From Monarcha castaneiventris obscurior (taxonomy: Eukaryota > Chordata > Aves > Passeriformes > Monarchidae), in assembly GCA_026261815.1 (NCBI GenBank), contig JAMPIT010000687.1, forward strand, positions 1,712,501 through 1,776,500: 64,000 nt of DNA, read 5' to 3'. The notes below the pieces were generated by a model. The model was given only the letters and a program-made list of their open reading frames with translations, was not told the DNA's origin and did not search any database. Below are positions 46,801 through 57,948 of this stretch, piece after piece (the stretch's first letter is position 1; every line of letters starts with the position of its first letter). The position numbers were made by a program, and so were the translations under genes.

Positions 46801-47689
46801 GGGGAGTGTCCTGAGCACTGAAAGTTGCTCAGCTGTGCTAGGAACAGGACTCTCAGAAACACAAGAATTTCACACAGCTGTCAGGCCCAGGGAATGTGGG
46901 AGCATTCAGAGGACATGAATATTCAGAGGAGCTGTGGCATGTCATGCTAGAGGAAATGAAAAATCCAAGTTTTCTCAGGATTAGGTATCTGGGAAACCTG
47001 TGACAGCAGGGGATAAAAGCAAATTTCTGTTCCGTGGGGTGGGTTATCTCAAACCATTCCAGAATACAGCTTTCCAATTATCCAGTCCTAGTTAACGCTG
47101 GCAGCGGGATCTGCACTGCTTAATCCATTTCTTTGGTGAGAAGTGCTCCTTCCTTAGTGCAGGTAGAGCCGTGCGCTTCTGCTTTGGCAGCCTGTGGCAG
47201 TGCTGCGGGAGTGCAGACTTTGCTCCTTCTTCCTCTACCCTGGCATCACTTTTTTTCCCCCAGTGTGCCTTTTATGCTTGTTCTGTTAATAACCAGATAT
47301 TGTGGATTTAGTGTTCTGCTCAGAAAGATGCTCCCAGCACAGACTGAGGTGCTTCCAGCTGTGCTGTTAGGCAGTGACAGATGTGTCTAGTGTGCACAGT
47401 GAGTGTCCAGCAGTGACAGGCTGCCAGGATTAGTATTCCAGGCACAAATGTGCCCCTTGTAGTATGCAAAGCTCAGCACAGCCTGTGCAGGAATGCCCTT
47501 GAAAGACAAATCAAACCCAACTCCCTAGTGGCTCTGGGGGAGTGGGAGCTTTGCTGTCATCTCTGCTGAGGTTCAAGTAGGCTTTGAGGTGGCTGTTTCT
47601 GTTTCCCTTCTGCTTTCCTTTCCCAGAAGGGCTTGCTGAAAGGGCAGGCAGGGAGGGTGCCTCTTCTGCCTTCAGTGGGGGAGCATTCC

Positions 47690-48003
47690 CTGAGAGGAGA
47701 TTGGAGCCAGATGAGAGTCAGGCTCTGTTCCCAGAGAGTAAGGGACAGGACAAGAGGAAGCAGCCCAAAGTTGTGCCAGGGGAGGTTTAGGTTGGATATC
47801 AGGGAAAATTTCTTCACCAAAAGGGTTGTCAGGCCGTGGCACAGGCTGCTCAGTCACCATTCTGGAAGTCACCATTCCTGGAATGGTGTTCAAAAACATG
47901 TGGATGTGGCACTTGCGGACATGGGTTAGTGGTTGCCTTGGCATTGCTGGTTAATGGTTGGATTCAATCATCTCAGGGGGCTTTTCCAGCCTAAATGATT
48001 CTG
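47690..48003 (+). mobile_element. CR1 LINE 3' fragment
   Basis: Sense copy with ggacaggacaagaggaagcagcc, aggttggatatcagggaaaatttcttc and the gtggatgtggcacttg block. Same subfamily as 14222-14461. Confidence 0.9.
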
Positions 48004-49410
48004 CAGTTCATTTATGTTCTTGCGTACGGTGTCCTTGATGCAGCACGTGGATGTACCAAACCATGCATCCAAATGCGTGTGAAAGCTGTATTTTAACAGT
48101 GTTAGTGGATTAGGCTGTAGGGATTCTGAGGGTGTTTCCTAAGCAGCTTGCGGCCATCTACCTCTGAAATCAAAACCTTCTGATATTCTTGATCCACTCA
48201 CTTGCTGCCCAGAAGCCTGTACAGATACTTGTTCTCTTTTGTGAGCTGTTTGAATCTGTGATCACCAATTATGCTTTGAGGGTTTAGTGGCTCTGTTGAG
48301 GTGTTCCCCCACCCCATTCCAGGAAATATCACTGCGATGGAACTCGAGCTGCAGCAGAGAGAAGTAGCCTGGAGCATGGTTGTCTGATCCAAAGAAGCAT
48401 TTTCCCCACACAGCTGAGCGAAGCAAAGCTGAAAAGCCCCACTGGGCAGAGCTTCCACGGATGGTGTGTTGTGGTTGTCTCTGCTGACACTGCAGCCCTG
48501 GGGATGCTCCAGTGCTCTGAACAAGCTTGAGCACATGCTGCACAGTCAGCAAGTTGTCACATGAAGATGATCAGCTGATCTGATGTTAGATTAAAGCCAC
48601 CAAACTGTGCTTTGCTGCTGGGAGCAAAGGTGATGAGTTGGCCTGGGCTTCATGGAGAAAAGGATAGGCTGAAGTGAGCTATGGATAAAGGCTGGCTTTG
48701 ACTCCTCAGCACTGGAACAACCTTATTTTAGTTCTTCCCCAGTTACCCCCTGCGGTTCCTGCTGACATGTCCAGTTGTGGTTATCTAAGTTTGAACTGCA
48801 AGATTTTGAGGACAGAACCTCCCATTTTCTAAAATACTGAGCCTGTTTTTACTGTGCTATGGAATCTGTCAAAGTCAAGACGTATAATGATTTCCCCAAA
48901 CTTTGTTCCTCTGGCACCTCATTTCAGAACTTTCTCCAGAGAAAAACTGGCTTTTCTACTAAAATCCTGGTTCCTTCCCCCCCCAGTATGTTCAAAAGTG
49001 CCTTGATGCTGTGTGGCATCTGAAATACTTCCTGTGCACGTGCTGTGCTGCCTTTGCTAGATAAGCAGTAGGCTGTTCCCTTTTACAGCAGGCACATCCC
49101 TTCCTGAAGAGGCAGATGTGGAATGTTTTCCCTGGGAACAAATATTGCTGCTTTGTAATTATGGCACCTTAATTTTGTTTCTCTTTTCTTTCTATCACAA
49201 CATGTGTGTGATTAGAAGCTTCTGATGTCTTCAAAGAGGTGTGACAGTGTCTCATTCTTCCTAGTCTGGGGCAGGATTTCTGCTCCAGGTTCCCTCCACA
49301 CTGATTTTGTGTAGGCTGAGCAGAGCTGATAGAGAAATGAAACTAAATCTGAGCTTTGTTCACACTTGGAATTTTAATTTGTGTGTTGACTTTGTTTCCT
49401 GTTTTTGTAG

Positions 49411-49457
49411 GAATTACTGCGGACACTAGTGTGCAAGAGGAATGGAAGAGAGCGCTG
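49411..49457 (+). CDS. Candidate second exon with start codon, unidentified gene
   Basis: A strong pyrimidine-rich acceptor (tttcctgtttttgtag) and consensus donor (CTG|GTGAGT) bound a 47-bp exon. It contains one ATG (49442-49444) in good context (G at -3, G at +4), giving M-E-E-S-A and ending one base into the next codon. A short leader exon followed by an exon with the first few codons is typical of a long-intron gene. The residues and phase recall the first coding exon of EYA3 (human begins MEEEQD), whose locus lies in the same human band, but no further EYA3 exon is visible here, so I leave the gene unnamed. Confidence 0.5.
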
Positions 49458-50721
49458 GTGAGTACGGTCTTAGATATCTTGCCACAGATTATGGACCTGA
49501 CCTGTCCTCCTTGGTTGCTAAGCATTGTAAAAAACCCGATTACTTTAAACTTGGTGTCTTCATTTCAAGTGCAGAAGGCGATTAGAAAATAATGTAGTTT
49601 GGCAGATGCATCAGCTGCACTTGTACTGTGGTGTGGACCAGATCTGATTGAAGCTCTGTACATATGGAAGATCTTTTTTGGAATCTCCCATTTGTGAAAC
49701 CTGTAATACAGGTCTCTTGGCTATCCCAAGTTCTTGAAAACAAGTAACATCCCCTTTCTTAATAGGGAAGAGGCCAGAAGCAATGAGCTGGTTTGAACAA
49801 GGCACATGGCAAGGCATAAAGGAGGATCAGCTCCTGGTTGTTTCTGTGGTTCTGTATTTATTCCTTTAGGCTGTTCTGTCTTGCAGAAGATACAGAATTT
49901 TTTTAATTAAATTTTTTAAAATTAAAATTTAAATTGCTTGCTTTAGGCAGTGTGTAGTGCTTGCCCTGAAGCAAGCAAATTCATCGCTGGTCGGTTTAGC
50001 TGCTGCAAGGATATGGTTGTAACTAAAATGCACAGATTTTTGGCTTAGCAATTGCCTCTTCCATCTGTTTGCCTAAAATGGCTACAAGAAAGGAGTTAAA
50101 TGCCCATTTCTTCCCTGCTATTGACATGAGATTTGCATGAAAGCTCTTGCCTGCACTGTGGGAAACCAGTATCCATGCAGCATAATTACCTCACATCTTC
50201 TGGACTGTGATACTGCAGTTGGTGACTCCTATCTCATAAATGGTATTTCTAGGTTATTCTATGCAGTCAGGTGATGCCATGCTGAAAACCTTGGGAATGG
50301 ATGTACTTGTCAGCAGGGCAGTGTGCTTGGTGAGGCAGATTAAGGCCAGTTTTTGGCTTCATACAGAGCTGGTGTGTTGGATCCCAGTGGCCTGGCATCT
50401 GCAAGCCAAGAGTTCCAGCATAAAAACATAATGTGCTTGTAGTCTTGGTGGCAAGAACTGCTGTGCCCTCTCTTTGTCAGGCTGTAAAGGTGCACATTTA
50501 ATCTGTGGTGCTTGCTTTCCCTTCTGATTTGCTCATGGCAAATTAATTCCAAATGATGGCTTGTGGAGGAGGTGGAAGGTGAAGTGAGTGTGGCACTGGC
50601 AGCTGAGGCTGGAGCAGTGGCTGTGAAGGTGGCAGCTCCTAGTCAGCCCTGGGACAGAGCACAGCAGAGCAGGGCCATTTTTCAGTCTATCTAGAGCTTG
50701 AATTAGTGGGATGGCTTTGAG

Positions 50722-50810
50722 CAACATCAAGGCCAGGTTGGATGAGGCTCTGAGCAACCTGGTCTAGTGGAATGTTCAAGGTCCCTCCCATCCCAAACCA
50801 TTCTGTGATC
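50722..50810 (+). mobile_element. CR1 LINE tail fragment
   Basis: Short sense tail with a small internal deletion, from aaggccaggttggatgagg to accattctgtgatc. Confidence 0.87.
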
Positions 50811-51130
50811 AGTTAGCTCTGCTTATTCACCAGGACTCAGCCTGTGCTGGGACTGCCACCAGCCACCTCTGTTCACATCACAAAGCTGTGTGTCCCTTGT
50901 CATGTGCAGTTGAACCCCATTTTTTGGCTAGACCAGAGACACAGGGCTGGAGCCTGTTGAGGTTTCAGAGACCCCCTGATTTGATGAATGCTGGTGGCCT
51001 GGGATGTCAAAAGCTGTATGTTCTGTTTGCATTTTGCCAACTTAAGTAAAGTTACCTCCCCTCTTCCTCTGAGCAATTTGAGCTGTGCCAGTTTAGGATT
51101 GAGTATCTGTACTTGGTCTTTGCATGCAGA

Positions 51131-51246
51131 CACCCCCCATGGCTGGTTGTGAAGCATTGTGTTCCCTCCTTCGTGCTGGGAGCCCAGTCACCCCCCGCGG
51201 CTGGTTGTGAAGCATTGTGTTCCCTCCTTCGTGCTGGGAGCCAAGA
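51131..51246. repeat. 58-bp tandem duplication, two copies
   Basis: Copies 51131-51188 and 51189-51246 begin with caccccccATGG/CGCGG and share the following 45 or so bases exactly. The few differences are at the copy ends, so the duplication is recent. Confidence 0.9.
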
Positions 51247-51902
51247 GCCCCATATTAAAGACAGAATAAATAGATTAATCTTTTATTATAATTGCCTTAA
51301 AATTCCTTTGCTTTTAAGGATATTCATTCTCCAAGTGCTGCTAAGCTCAGGACTCCTGGGTTGATCCCAGAGATGAGGTAAGATGGAGCTGAGCTGAAGC
51401 CTAAGTCCGTGTCCTTTGTTCCCTTCAAGCCTGGTGCTTTGGATGCATTGCTGTCCTTCCCTGGTTGGATATTAACTGTACTCACAACGCTGCATGGCTG
51501 GTGCTTGTTTGAGCTGCTGTGCTTGGAATGGCCACTGGGAACGCATAGGGAAGCATAAATCCTTTTGAGCTGTCAGGCTTCACTAGCCGTGGGTGGGTGG
51601 GGGAGCCTTCCTTGGCTGACTGCCCTGGCTAATTAAAAATGAAATTTGCTGTTGTCTTCAGATTTTAATTCATGCTCATCCCTGAGGACAAGTGGAAGCC
51701 AGGTCTCCAGGCAGCTGCAGTGAAGTTTTTTCAGAGCTGTCCATACATGGTATTCTAGAACAGGTATGCAGCTTAAAATTTGCTCACGACTCTGCCTTGA
51801 GTTAAGTATAGAGAAGAATGCAGAGAAACTTCTGGCAGACCTTGGGATGTGGCCCTGAGCAAGTGACTGTAGGTTAAGTTGCCCCATGTGGCCTTAAACT
51901 GA

Positions 51903-52144
51903 AGGAGGATGGGTTTGGATTGGATATTAGGAAGAAATTCTTCCCTGTGAGGGTGGTGAGGGATTGGAATGGATTTCCCAGAGAAGCTGTGGCTGCCCCA
52001 CCTTTGGAAGTGTTCCAGGCCAATTTGGATGGTGCTTGGAGCAACCTGGTCTAGTGGAAGGTATCCCTGCCTGTTGGAGGGGGGTGGAATTGGATGAGCT
52101 TTAAGGTCCCTTCCAACCCAAACCATTCTGGGATTCTATGATTT
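51903..52144 (+). mobile_element. CR1 LINE 3' fragment
   Basis: Sense copy from ggatgggtttggattggatattagg to the tail accattctgggattctatgatt. Confidence 0.93.
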
Positions 52145-52707
52145 TACATCAGCTCTCTGCAGTAAATTTGGGGTGTGTGTCGTTGCCAGGACAGCCTCAC
52201 ATGTCTTTGTTTGTCACTAATGCTGGACTTAAAATGGAATTCCTTCCCTGTAGGCTGTGCCTGTGTCATTGGCATTTGCTTTAGGAATTTACAGACTGCT
52301 CAGGTTGCAGTGACAGGGAGATGGAGGAGGTTCTGAAGTGGGGGAACCTGCACTGTTCTGTGAGGAGATGAGAGATGTTGCACCAGTGCCAGCCCCTCGT
52401 GGTCCCTGCTGGAGGGGCAGCACTGCCCCCGAGGAGCCGGCAGGGCAGGTGCCAGTGGGAGGATGGAGATTAGGGAGGGAAATAAATGAAATCTAAATAT
52501 ATACATGCTGCCAGGCCAAGCTTCCTCAAGGTCCCACCTACACAAGTGATCTGTTGAAGGGAAATGTCTCTGGAATACCTTTCCCTTCTTCAGATCCTTC
52601 CTGTGGTGCGGGTGAAGAATCACTCTATTTTCGGAGCCTGTTTTTGCTGTTCATCTACTGCCTGTGCTGTAACTGCCCAGGCCCCCTCCCAAAGACCACT
52701 CACTCAC

Positions 52708-52787
52708 CTTACCACGATCTGAGCTAGGTTTGGACTTTTCTTTGTCAGAGGATTCTAGTATTTCATCTGTCTGTAAGTCTGTGAGAT
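52708..52787 (-). CDS. Candidate minus-strand coding exon, unassigned
   Basis: On the minus strand an acceptor (atttgctttttag) and an AAG|GTGAGT donor bound 80 bp. Its open frame reads LTDLQTDEILESSDKEK followed by a Ser/Lys-rich end. The acidic/Ser/Lys composition is more protein-like than the surrounding chance frames. I do not recognise the family and see no partner exons on this strand, so it may be fortuitous. Confidence 0.3.
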
Positions 52788-53631
52788 CTAAAAAGCAAAT
52801 ATTGAAGTGGAAGCTTTGTGCTTGGCAGGGCAAGTCTCACCTTATGCCCATGGTTCCTTGAAAGCTCTGCTGCCATGTTAGATCGACCTAAGGTGGGAGC
52901 AGATGTGCAGTTCACTTGCCCAGTAATGAGCAATCATTAATGAGCGCGTTCAGAGGGAGCATGGAATGCCTTTTCATTGCTGTTGGGTCCTTTGACCTCC
53001 TGTACTTTGCACTCTGTTGACAGTTTCTGCCTATGCTTACACACTTCCTCTGCAGGTATTCAGATATGAACCTTTAAGTCCCTAAAAGGTCTAAATCTCT
53101 GTGGGACAACTGTGAAACATTTGGGAAAATTAGTGAAGTAGCCTTTGCACACACAAGCTGTTACCCAAAGCTGCTTTTTTAGAAAGCTCCTGAAATACTA
53201 AGTTTGTGGATGCTTTAAGAATCTTCTGCAGCTACTGCTTTATTCCATGCTGACTTTCATCCCCTTTATCTCCTGCTGTGCTACTTCTTTCCCAATTCTT
53301 TTCCTCCTAAAAATAGGAAATACTCTTCAAGTCCTTCACCTTTGTTCAAACAAAGAAGTAATTTGTTTTAGCATCTAAGCTGACTCTGGGTTACATGCCT
53401 CAGAAGGAAATCAGTATGATACGAATCTGCTGCTTCTGGGGACTTGGACTCCAAATATAGTCTGAGTAGAGCAAAGGGCTGAAAACGTGAATAGTTGGTT
53501 CTTATCCCACCTACTCTGTTGCTTTTTCTCAGCAGGATGCATGGCTGGCTGCTTGATTCCCATCTTTATCCCCAAAAATCAGAGCTATACCATCAGATGC
53601 TCAGAGATTCAAAACCATTATGGGAACCATT

Positions 53632-53697
53632 ATAGAATCATGGAATGGTTTGGGTTGGGAGGGACTGTAAAGCTCATCCCGTTCCACCCCCTGCCTG
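53632..53697 (-). mobile_element. CR1 LINE tail fragment
   Basis: Short antisense tail (tagaatcatggaatggtttgggttgg). Confidence 0.88.
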
Positions 53698-55204
53698 ATG
53701 TGCAGACACAGAAGCTGTGATTCCCCTCAAATGCTGCATGTTGTGTGTGCAGCACTAACACTGCTCTTGTGTGATACAGCAGAAGAACCAAAGTGGCCAA
53801 AGTGCCTGAGACCAAATCCTTAATTACAGTTGATGCGCACTAATTTGCAAGCAGGTAGAAAGGCAAATTCCTACTGTTCCTTAGGCAGGTTACCAGAGGT
53901 TGGAACTGATCTCAGCAGAGACCATTTGACTTTTAAACAAGGTGCAGCATAGAGCATTTCCTTACCTACCTGAGAGCATTACTGTAAAGAAGTTGAGTGC
54001 ACTTGACAGGTTAGCAAAATACTTTGGGACATTATCCTGACAGCCTTTTGTTCTTAAATTTGTTCTAGTTCTTAGTGTAATTAATGTACTGAGTGCTGTC
54101 AGGGTGCTTGGGGCACTCGATGGCATGTCGGTACTGTTTTTCTGCCTTCTGTATTTGCAAGTGGTTCAGCTCAGCCATCCATCTAGTTAGCGTGGCATTT
54201 CTGAAAATTAATACCCAATAATTCCTCCCCAAACAATTTGAGGCAGTGTCTGAACTCTTGCTGCCTTTCCCTCTTGAGCTATAAGCCAAGTGTTTTACAG
54301 AGATTATTTGCTGACCTGCCAGAGACCTCATAATTCTGTGACACCCCATTTTGAGTGACTTTTGAAGCTGTTGTGGTAAGTGGTCTTGTAGTTTGTACCC
54401 GTATCTCTGACTGGGGGAAAGCAGAGGTTAATTCTGCTGGTTTTGTGGTTTCCTGGCTCAGCTGTGGATGTGTTGAGGTGGAGATGCTTTGGTCTTCAGG
54501 CTGGTTGGAACAAGATAGTGGCAAAGGTTGATGTTGAGTGAGAAATGTCATTTGCTGAAGTGCTTCATGACAGAATTGAGCAATCTTATTTCTCGTGTGA
54601 AGAGATAAGACCTTATAGGACATACAATCAATCCTCTGCGTAATTCAGGGTGACTTGCTGTGAAACAGTGAGTGTGGAGTTCCTGTGGCTGAGTAAGTAG
54701 GGCATGGAGCAGTGCAGTAGGTTTCCAGAGTTTCTAGGGTTTTTTTTAACTTGCTGGACCTTAAATTCACCTTGCTCCTGGAACATTGCCTGTAAATTCT
54801 GTCCAGGGATTTTAGTAGCTGATTTTATTGGGGTTGGGAGTAGAAGAGGAGCCTGCCTGGAACCAGAGACAAGCAGGTTTAGTATTAATGTGATTTTTGT
54901 TATTACTGTTTCTTCACACAGCAGCAGTGTGTCCAGGCTGAGTGGCAAACTTGGGCTTTTAAAAACAAAATACTGAATGTTCTCATTATCTTGCTGCCTT
55001 TGTGAGCTGTAAATAGTGTTAGCTGAGCCAGTGTTGGCTGGATAAAGCTACTCCCAGGCCCTCAGGCTGGTCCTGAGGTGCAGTCCCGGTGTGAACATTT
55101 GGATGTTGTCACTGCTGACATCACCACTTTATCTGCTTGGTCTTGGAAAGGAGCTCTGGCTCTGATTGCTGAAGGTGTCTTTTGTCTCCTGAAACAAAGA
55201 GGAA

Positions 55205-55545
55205 ACCAGAGATGGGGATGGGGACTCTACCACTGCGCTGGGCAGCCTGTGCCCGGGACTGACAACCCTTTGATGAAGAATTTTCCCCAATATCCAATCT
55301 AAATCTTCCCTGGCACAACTTGACGCTGTTTCTTCCTGTTCTGTTCCTTGTTCTCTGGGGGCAGAGCCCGACCCCCACCTGGCTGCGCCCTCCTGCCAGA
55401 AGTTGGAGAGAGCAAGAAGGTCCCCCCGAGCCTCCTTTTCTCCAGGCTCCCTCAGCCGCTCCTGGTGCTCCAGACCTCTCCCCAGGTCCGTTTCCCATCT
55501 CTGGACACGCTCCAGCCCCTCCACGTCCGAGGCTCGGCCCCGCTC
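55205..55545 (-). mobile_element. CR1 LINE fragment, left of the CTCF site
   Basis: Antisense CR1 body (aagaattttccccaatatccaatctaaatcttcc; ttctccaggctccctcagcc) without the usual tail at its left end. Confidence 0.85.
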
Positions 55546-55591
55546 GGCCCCGGAATGTCCGGGCAGCGTGAGGGGCCGCAGAGCTGCGCGG

Positions 55592-55610
55592 TGGCCGCCA
55601 GAGGGCGCGC
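55592..55610 (+). promoter_or_regulatory. CTCF-binding motif
   Basis: TGGCCGCCAGAGGGCGCGC agrees with the vertebrate CTCF core (TGGCCASYAGRGGGCGC) at almost every position. It sits in a CpG-rich gap of about 120 bp between two CR1 fragments in opposite orientation, within an otherwise AT-rich intron. Confidence 0.75.
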
Positions 55611-55664
55611 GGGGCCGGCCCGAGGGGGGCCGGAGAGCGGGAGAGGGACTGGGGATGGAGGGGC

Positions 55665-55916
55665 GGGACGCAGGGAATGGCTTCCCGCTGCCCGAGGGCA
55701 GGGATGGATGGGATACTGGGAAGGAGTTGTTCCCTGGGAGGCTGGACAGGGGCTGGGATGGAATTCTCAGAGAGCTGTGGCTGCCCCTGGATCCCTGGAA
55801 GTGTTCAAGGCCAGGCTGAACAGGGCTTGGAGCAACCTGGCATAGTGGACCGTGGCAGGGGGTGGAACGAGATGAGTTTGAAGGTCCCTTTCAACTCCAA
55901 CCATTCTAGAATTTTG
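55665..55916 (+). mobile_element. CR1 LINE 3' fragment, right of the CTCF site
   Basis: Sense copy from agggaatggcttcccgctgcc to the tail accattctagaattttgtg. Confidence 0.92.
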
Positions 55917-57563
55917 TGAATTGAATTTCTGTAGGAGATTTCCCCCCTCTCTCCCCTTTTTTGGGACGGTAAAAGAGAGAAACGATGACGGTGCAGCCAA
56001 GCAGTGGCTGTGGACATCGACTTTCACAGGCAGTGCAGTGGGGTCTGATTTGGCACCATGTCAGGCTTAGTGCCAGCATAACAACACTGGCCTAATTGGT
56101 GTAGCACAGCCTCCTGCTGCACTTGATAGGTAGAATTTAATAGCGTTCTGCACTCCATGAAAAAATCCCCTATAAAAACATGTCCCAGTTCCTGTGCTCT
56201 GTTCCCCCGCAGGGTCGGAAGCAGCTCTGTGTACTGTTTGCTTTGTGTGCTTTCCTTTTCCTTCCCCAGACCTGCTGCACTAAGGGACTCATTTCCAAGG
56301 TGAGGTGAACAGCAAGTCATGGCTTGGCAAGGAAAATCGCTCCTGGAGGCTCCGCGGTGATCCCGGCTGGCTGTAGCTCTTTCAGAGCAGATCAACCCCC
56401 TCTCCCCAGGAATGCAGTTAGGCAGGGATCTGGGGCCGAACTTTGATCTTTGAGAGGACTATAACCAGCCTCTGCCATGATTTTCGTTGAAATTCAACCA
56501 AAATGATGAAAAACCTGCCCTTCCCCCCTCCAGCTCTTTGGTGTTAACATTAAATCTTGGAAACTGAAGTGGTGATTAGGAAAGTAAACAGGATCGCTTC
56601 CTGCAGGGAAGGCAGGAGCTTGTTCTGCCCAAACACCGTACATTGCAGGGGTTAAGTCAAATTTTGCTTTGGGAGAGGGAAGGAAAATCTCTCCAAGTAA
56701 TTAACTAAAGATGCTGACGTTAATGAAGGGGCTTTCAAGACTGGAACTGGTGGGGGTTGATGGGAATCCCCTGCTGAATCAATGATGTTGCAGCTGTGGG
56801 AGTGATTCCGCAATTATTAGGCTGAAATGATGTTGAACATGAAGTTAATCCTGTTATCTCTCAGATACTGAGCAAACTGAGTGCTCTGGGGGATTACATG
56901 AGTCAGTCTGGCACCCTTGCCCTGTTCAGGGCTTTTTCTTATTTTCCTTTTCAGGATAAAGTATGGATCAGGCTTCCTAGAGTTAATGTTGGGAGGTGGT
57001 GTCTGGGGCAGTGTGTTGCAGCAGTGCTGGGTTATTTTTTTTTTTAAATGAGTTTGATAGTGAACACCCTGTGGCCTCCTGAAGCTATTCACTTCTCCAC
57101 AGCAAGGATCCCTTAAGCCCATCCCTAAATAGATGGTTAGGAAAAGAGCTGAAGAACAAGGACAAGTTTAAAAGGAGACTTCCCTGTGTCACACCTTCCT
57201 GCCATCAGCAATCTGCCATTGAGTGAGTTTCTGTGATGGAGACTGTTCTGGGCCATCATATTTGCAGAGAATAATTAGTTCTGGCTCGAAAGTCTCATTT
57301 TGCATCCGTGATAGCCTGTGGTGATTGTTCTAAACACAAGTAGCTGGCAGGGTGCTTAAAAGGGATTATCTTGAGCTTGTTTTTAAGGAGTTGGATAAAT
57401 TGCAAGGTAACTAGCATCAGGAAAACTCTGGAACCAAAATGATCCTGTAAGGAGAAGAGAAGAGCCATAGTGTATGTTCAGCCACTGGCTGTGGCCATTA
57501 CAGGTGGGCTTGTTTCCTGTTGGGCACAGACCTCCAGGTTATACTGGCCTGACTTCCATGCAG

Positions 57564-57650
57564 GGTTTGGATGAGCTGGAACAGCGGCGTTGTTGCTGCC
57601 AGGTCAAGCTCCAGCAGTGGTTGCAGCAGCACAAAACACAGTGGCTCGAG
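57564..57650 (+). CDS. Candidate + strand exon, unassigned
   Basis: The acceptor is ctgacttccatgcag and the donor GAG|GTGACC. The 87-bp, 29-codon open segment begins GLDELEQRRCCCQ and is rich in Gln, Cys and Trp. It is phase-neutral and so would fit as a cassette, but its phase does not follow 49411-49457 directly. No family was recognised. Confidence 0.2.
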
Positions 57651-57917
57651 GTGACCACATACAGTGGAGAGGTGAAGTTCTATATCCCAGTGAGAACTAG
57701 AATTTGTTGCAGGGTTTCAAAGTCATGGAAAATGTTTTTCTCTGCTCAATTACCATTTAACCAGGCCTCTTGGTTTCAGCATCACCAGAGTATGGAAGTG
57801 ATTTTTATAACACCCCACTAAATGAGCAGATGTTTTTGTGCCAAACCAGGAATTTCCATAAATACAGGAAAGTTCTGTTATTAAAGGATCAGTCAGCTTT
57901 TAGTTTCCAAGATTTGA

Positions 57918-57920
<3 letters not shown>

Positions 57921-57946
<26 letters not shown>
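57921..57946. repeat. T26 homopolymer
   Basis: Uninterrupted T-run. No SINE or target duplication is evident beside it. Confidence 0.9.

Positions 57947-57948
<2 letters not shown>

Larger units (their letters stand above)
27301..49410 (+). other. Large inferred intron 1 of the unidentified gene
   Basis: About 22 kb of AT-richer sequence contain scattered CR1 fragments. Open frames of 60-205 aa occur on both strands but lack paired splice sites, codon-like composition or recognisable domains. Within it, 28450-32530, 32640-40160 and 43860-47690 hold nothing I can assign, apart from the CpG-containing segment near 34970-35190 reported as a finding. Confidence 0.5.

Noticed and set aside
54279..54623. 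114-aa minus-strand Ser/Thr/Gln-rich frame
   Set aside because: It looks somewhat protein-like, but an in-frame stop lies just upstream of the ATG, neither end has a convincing splice pair, and no family was recognised.
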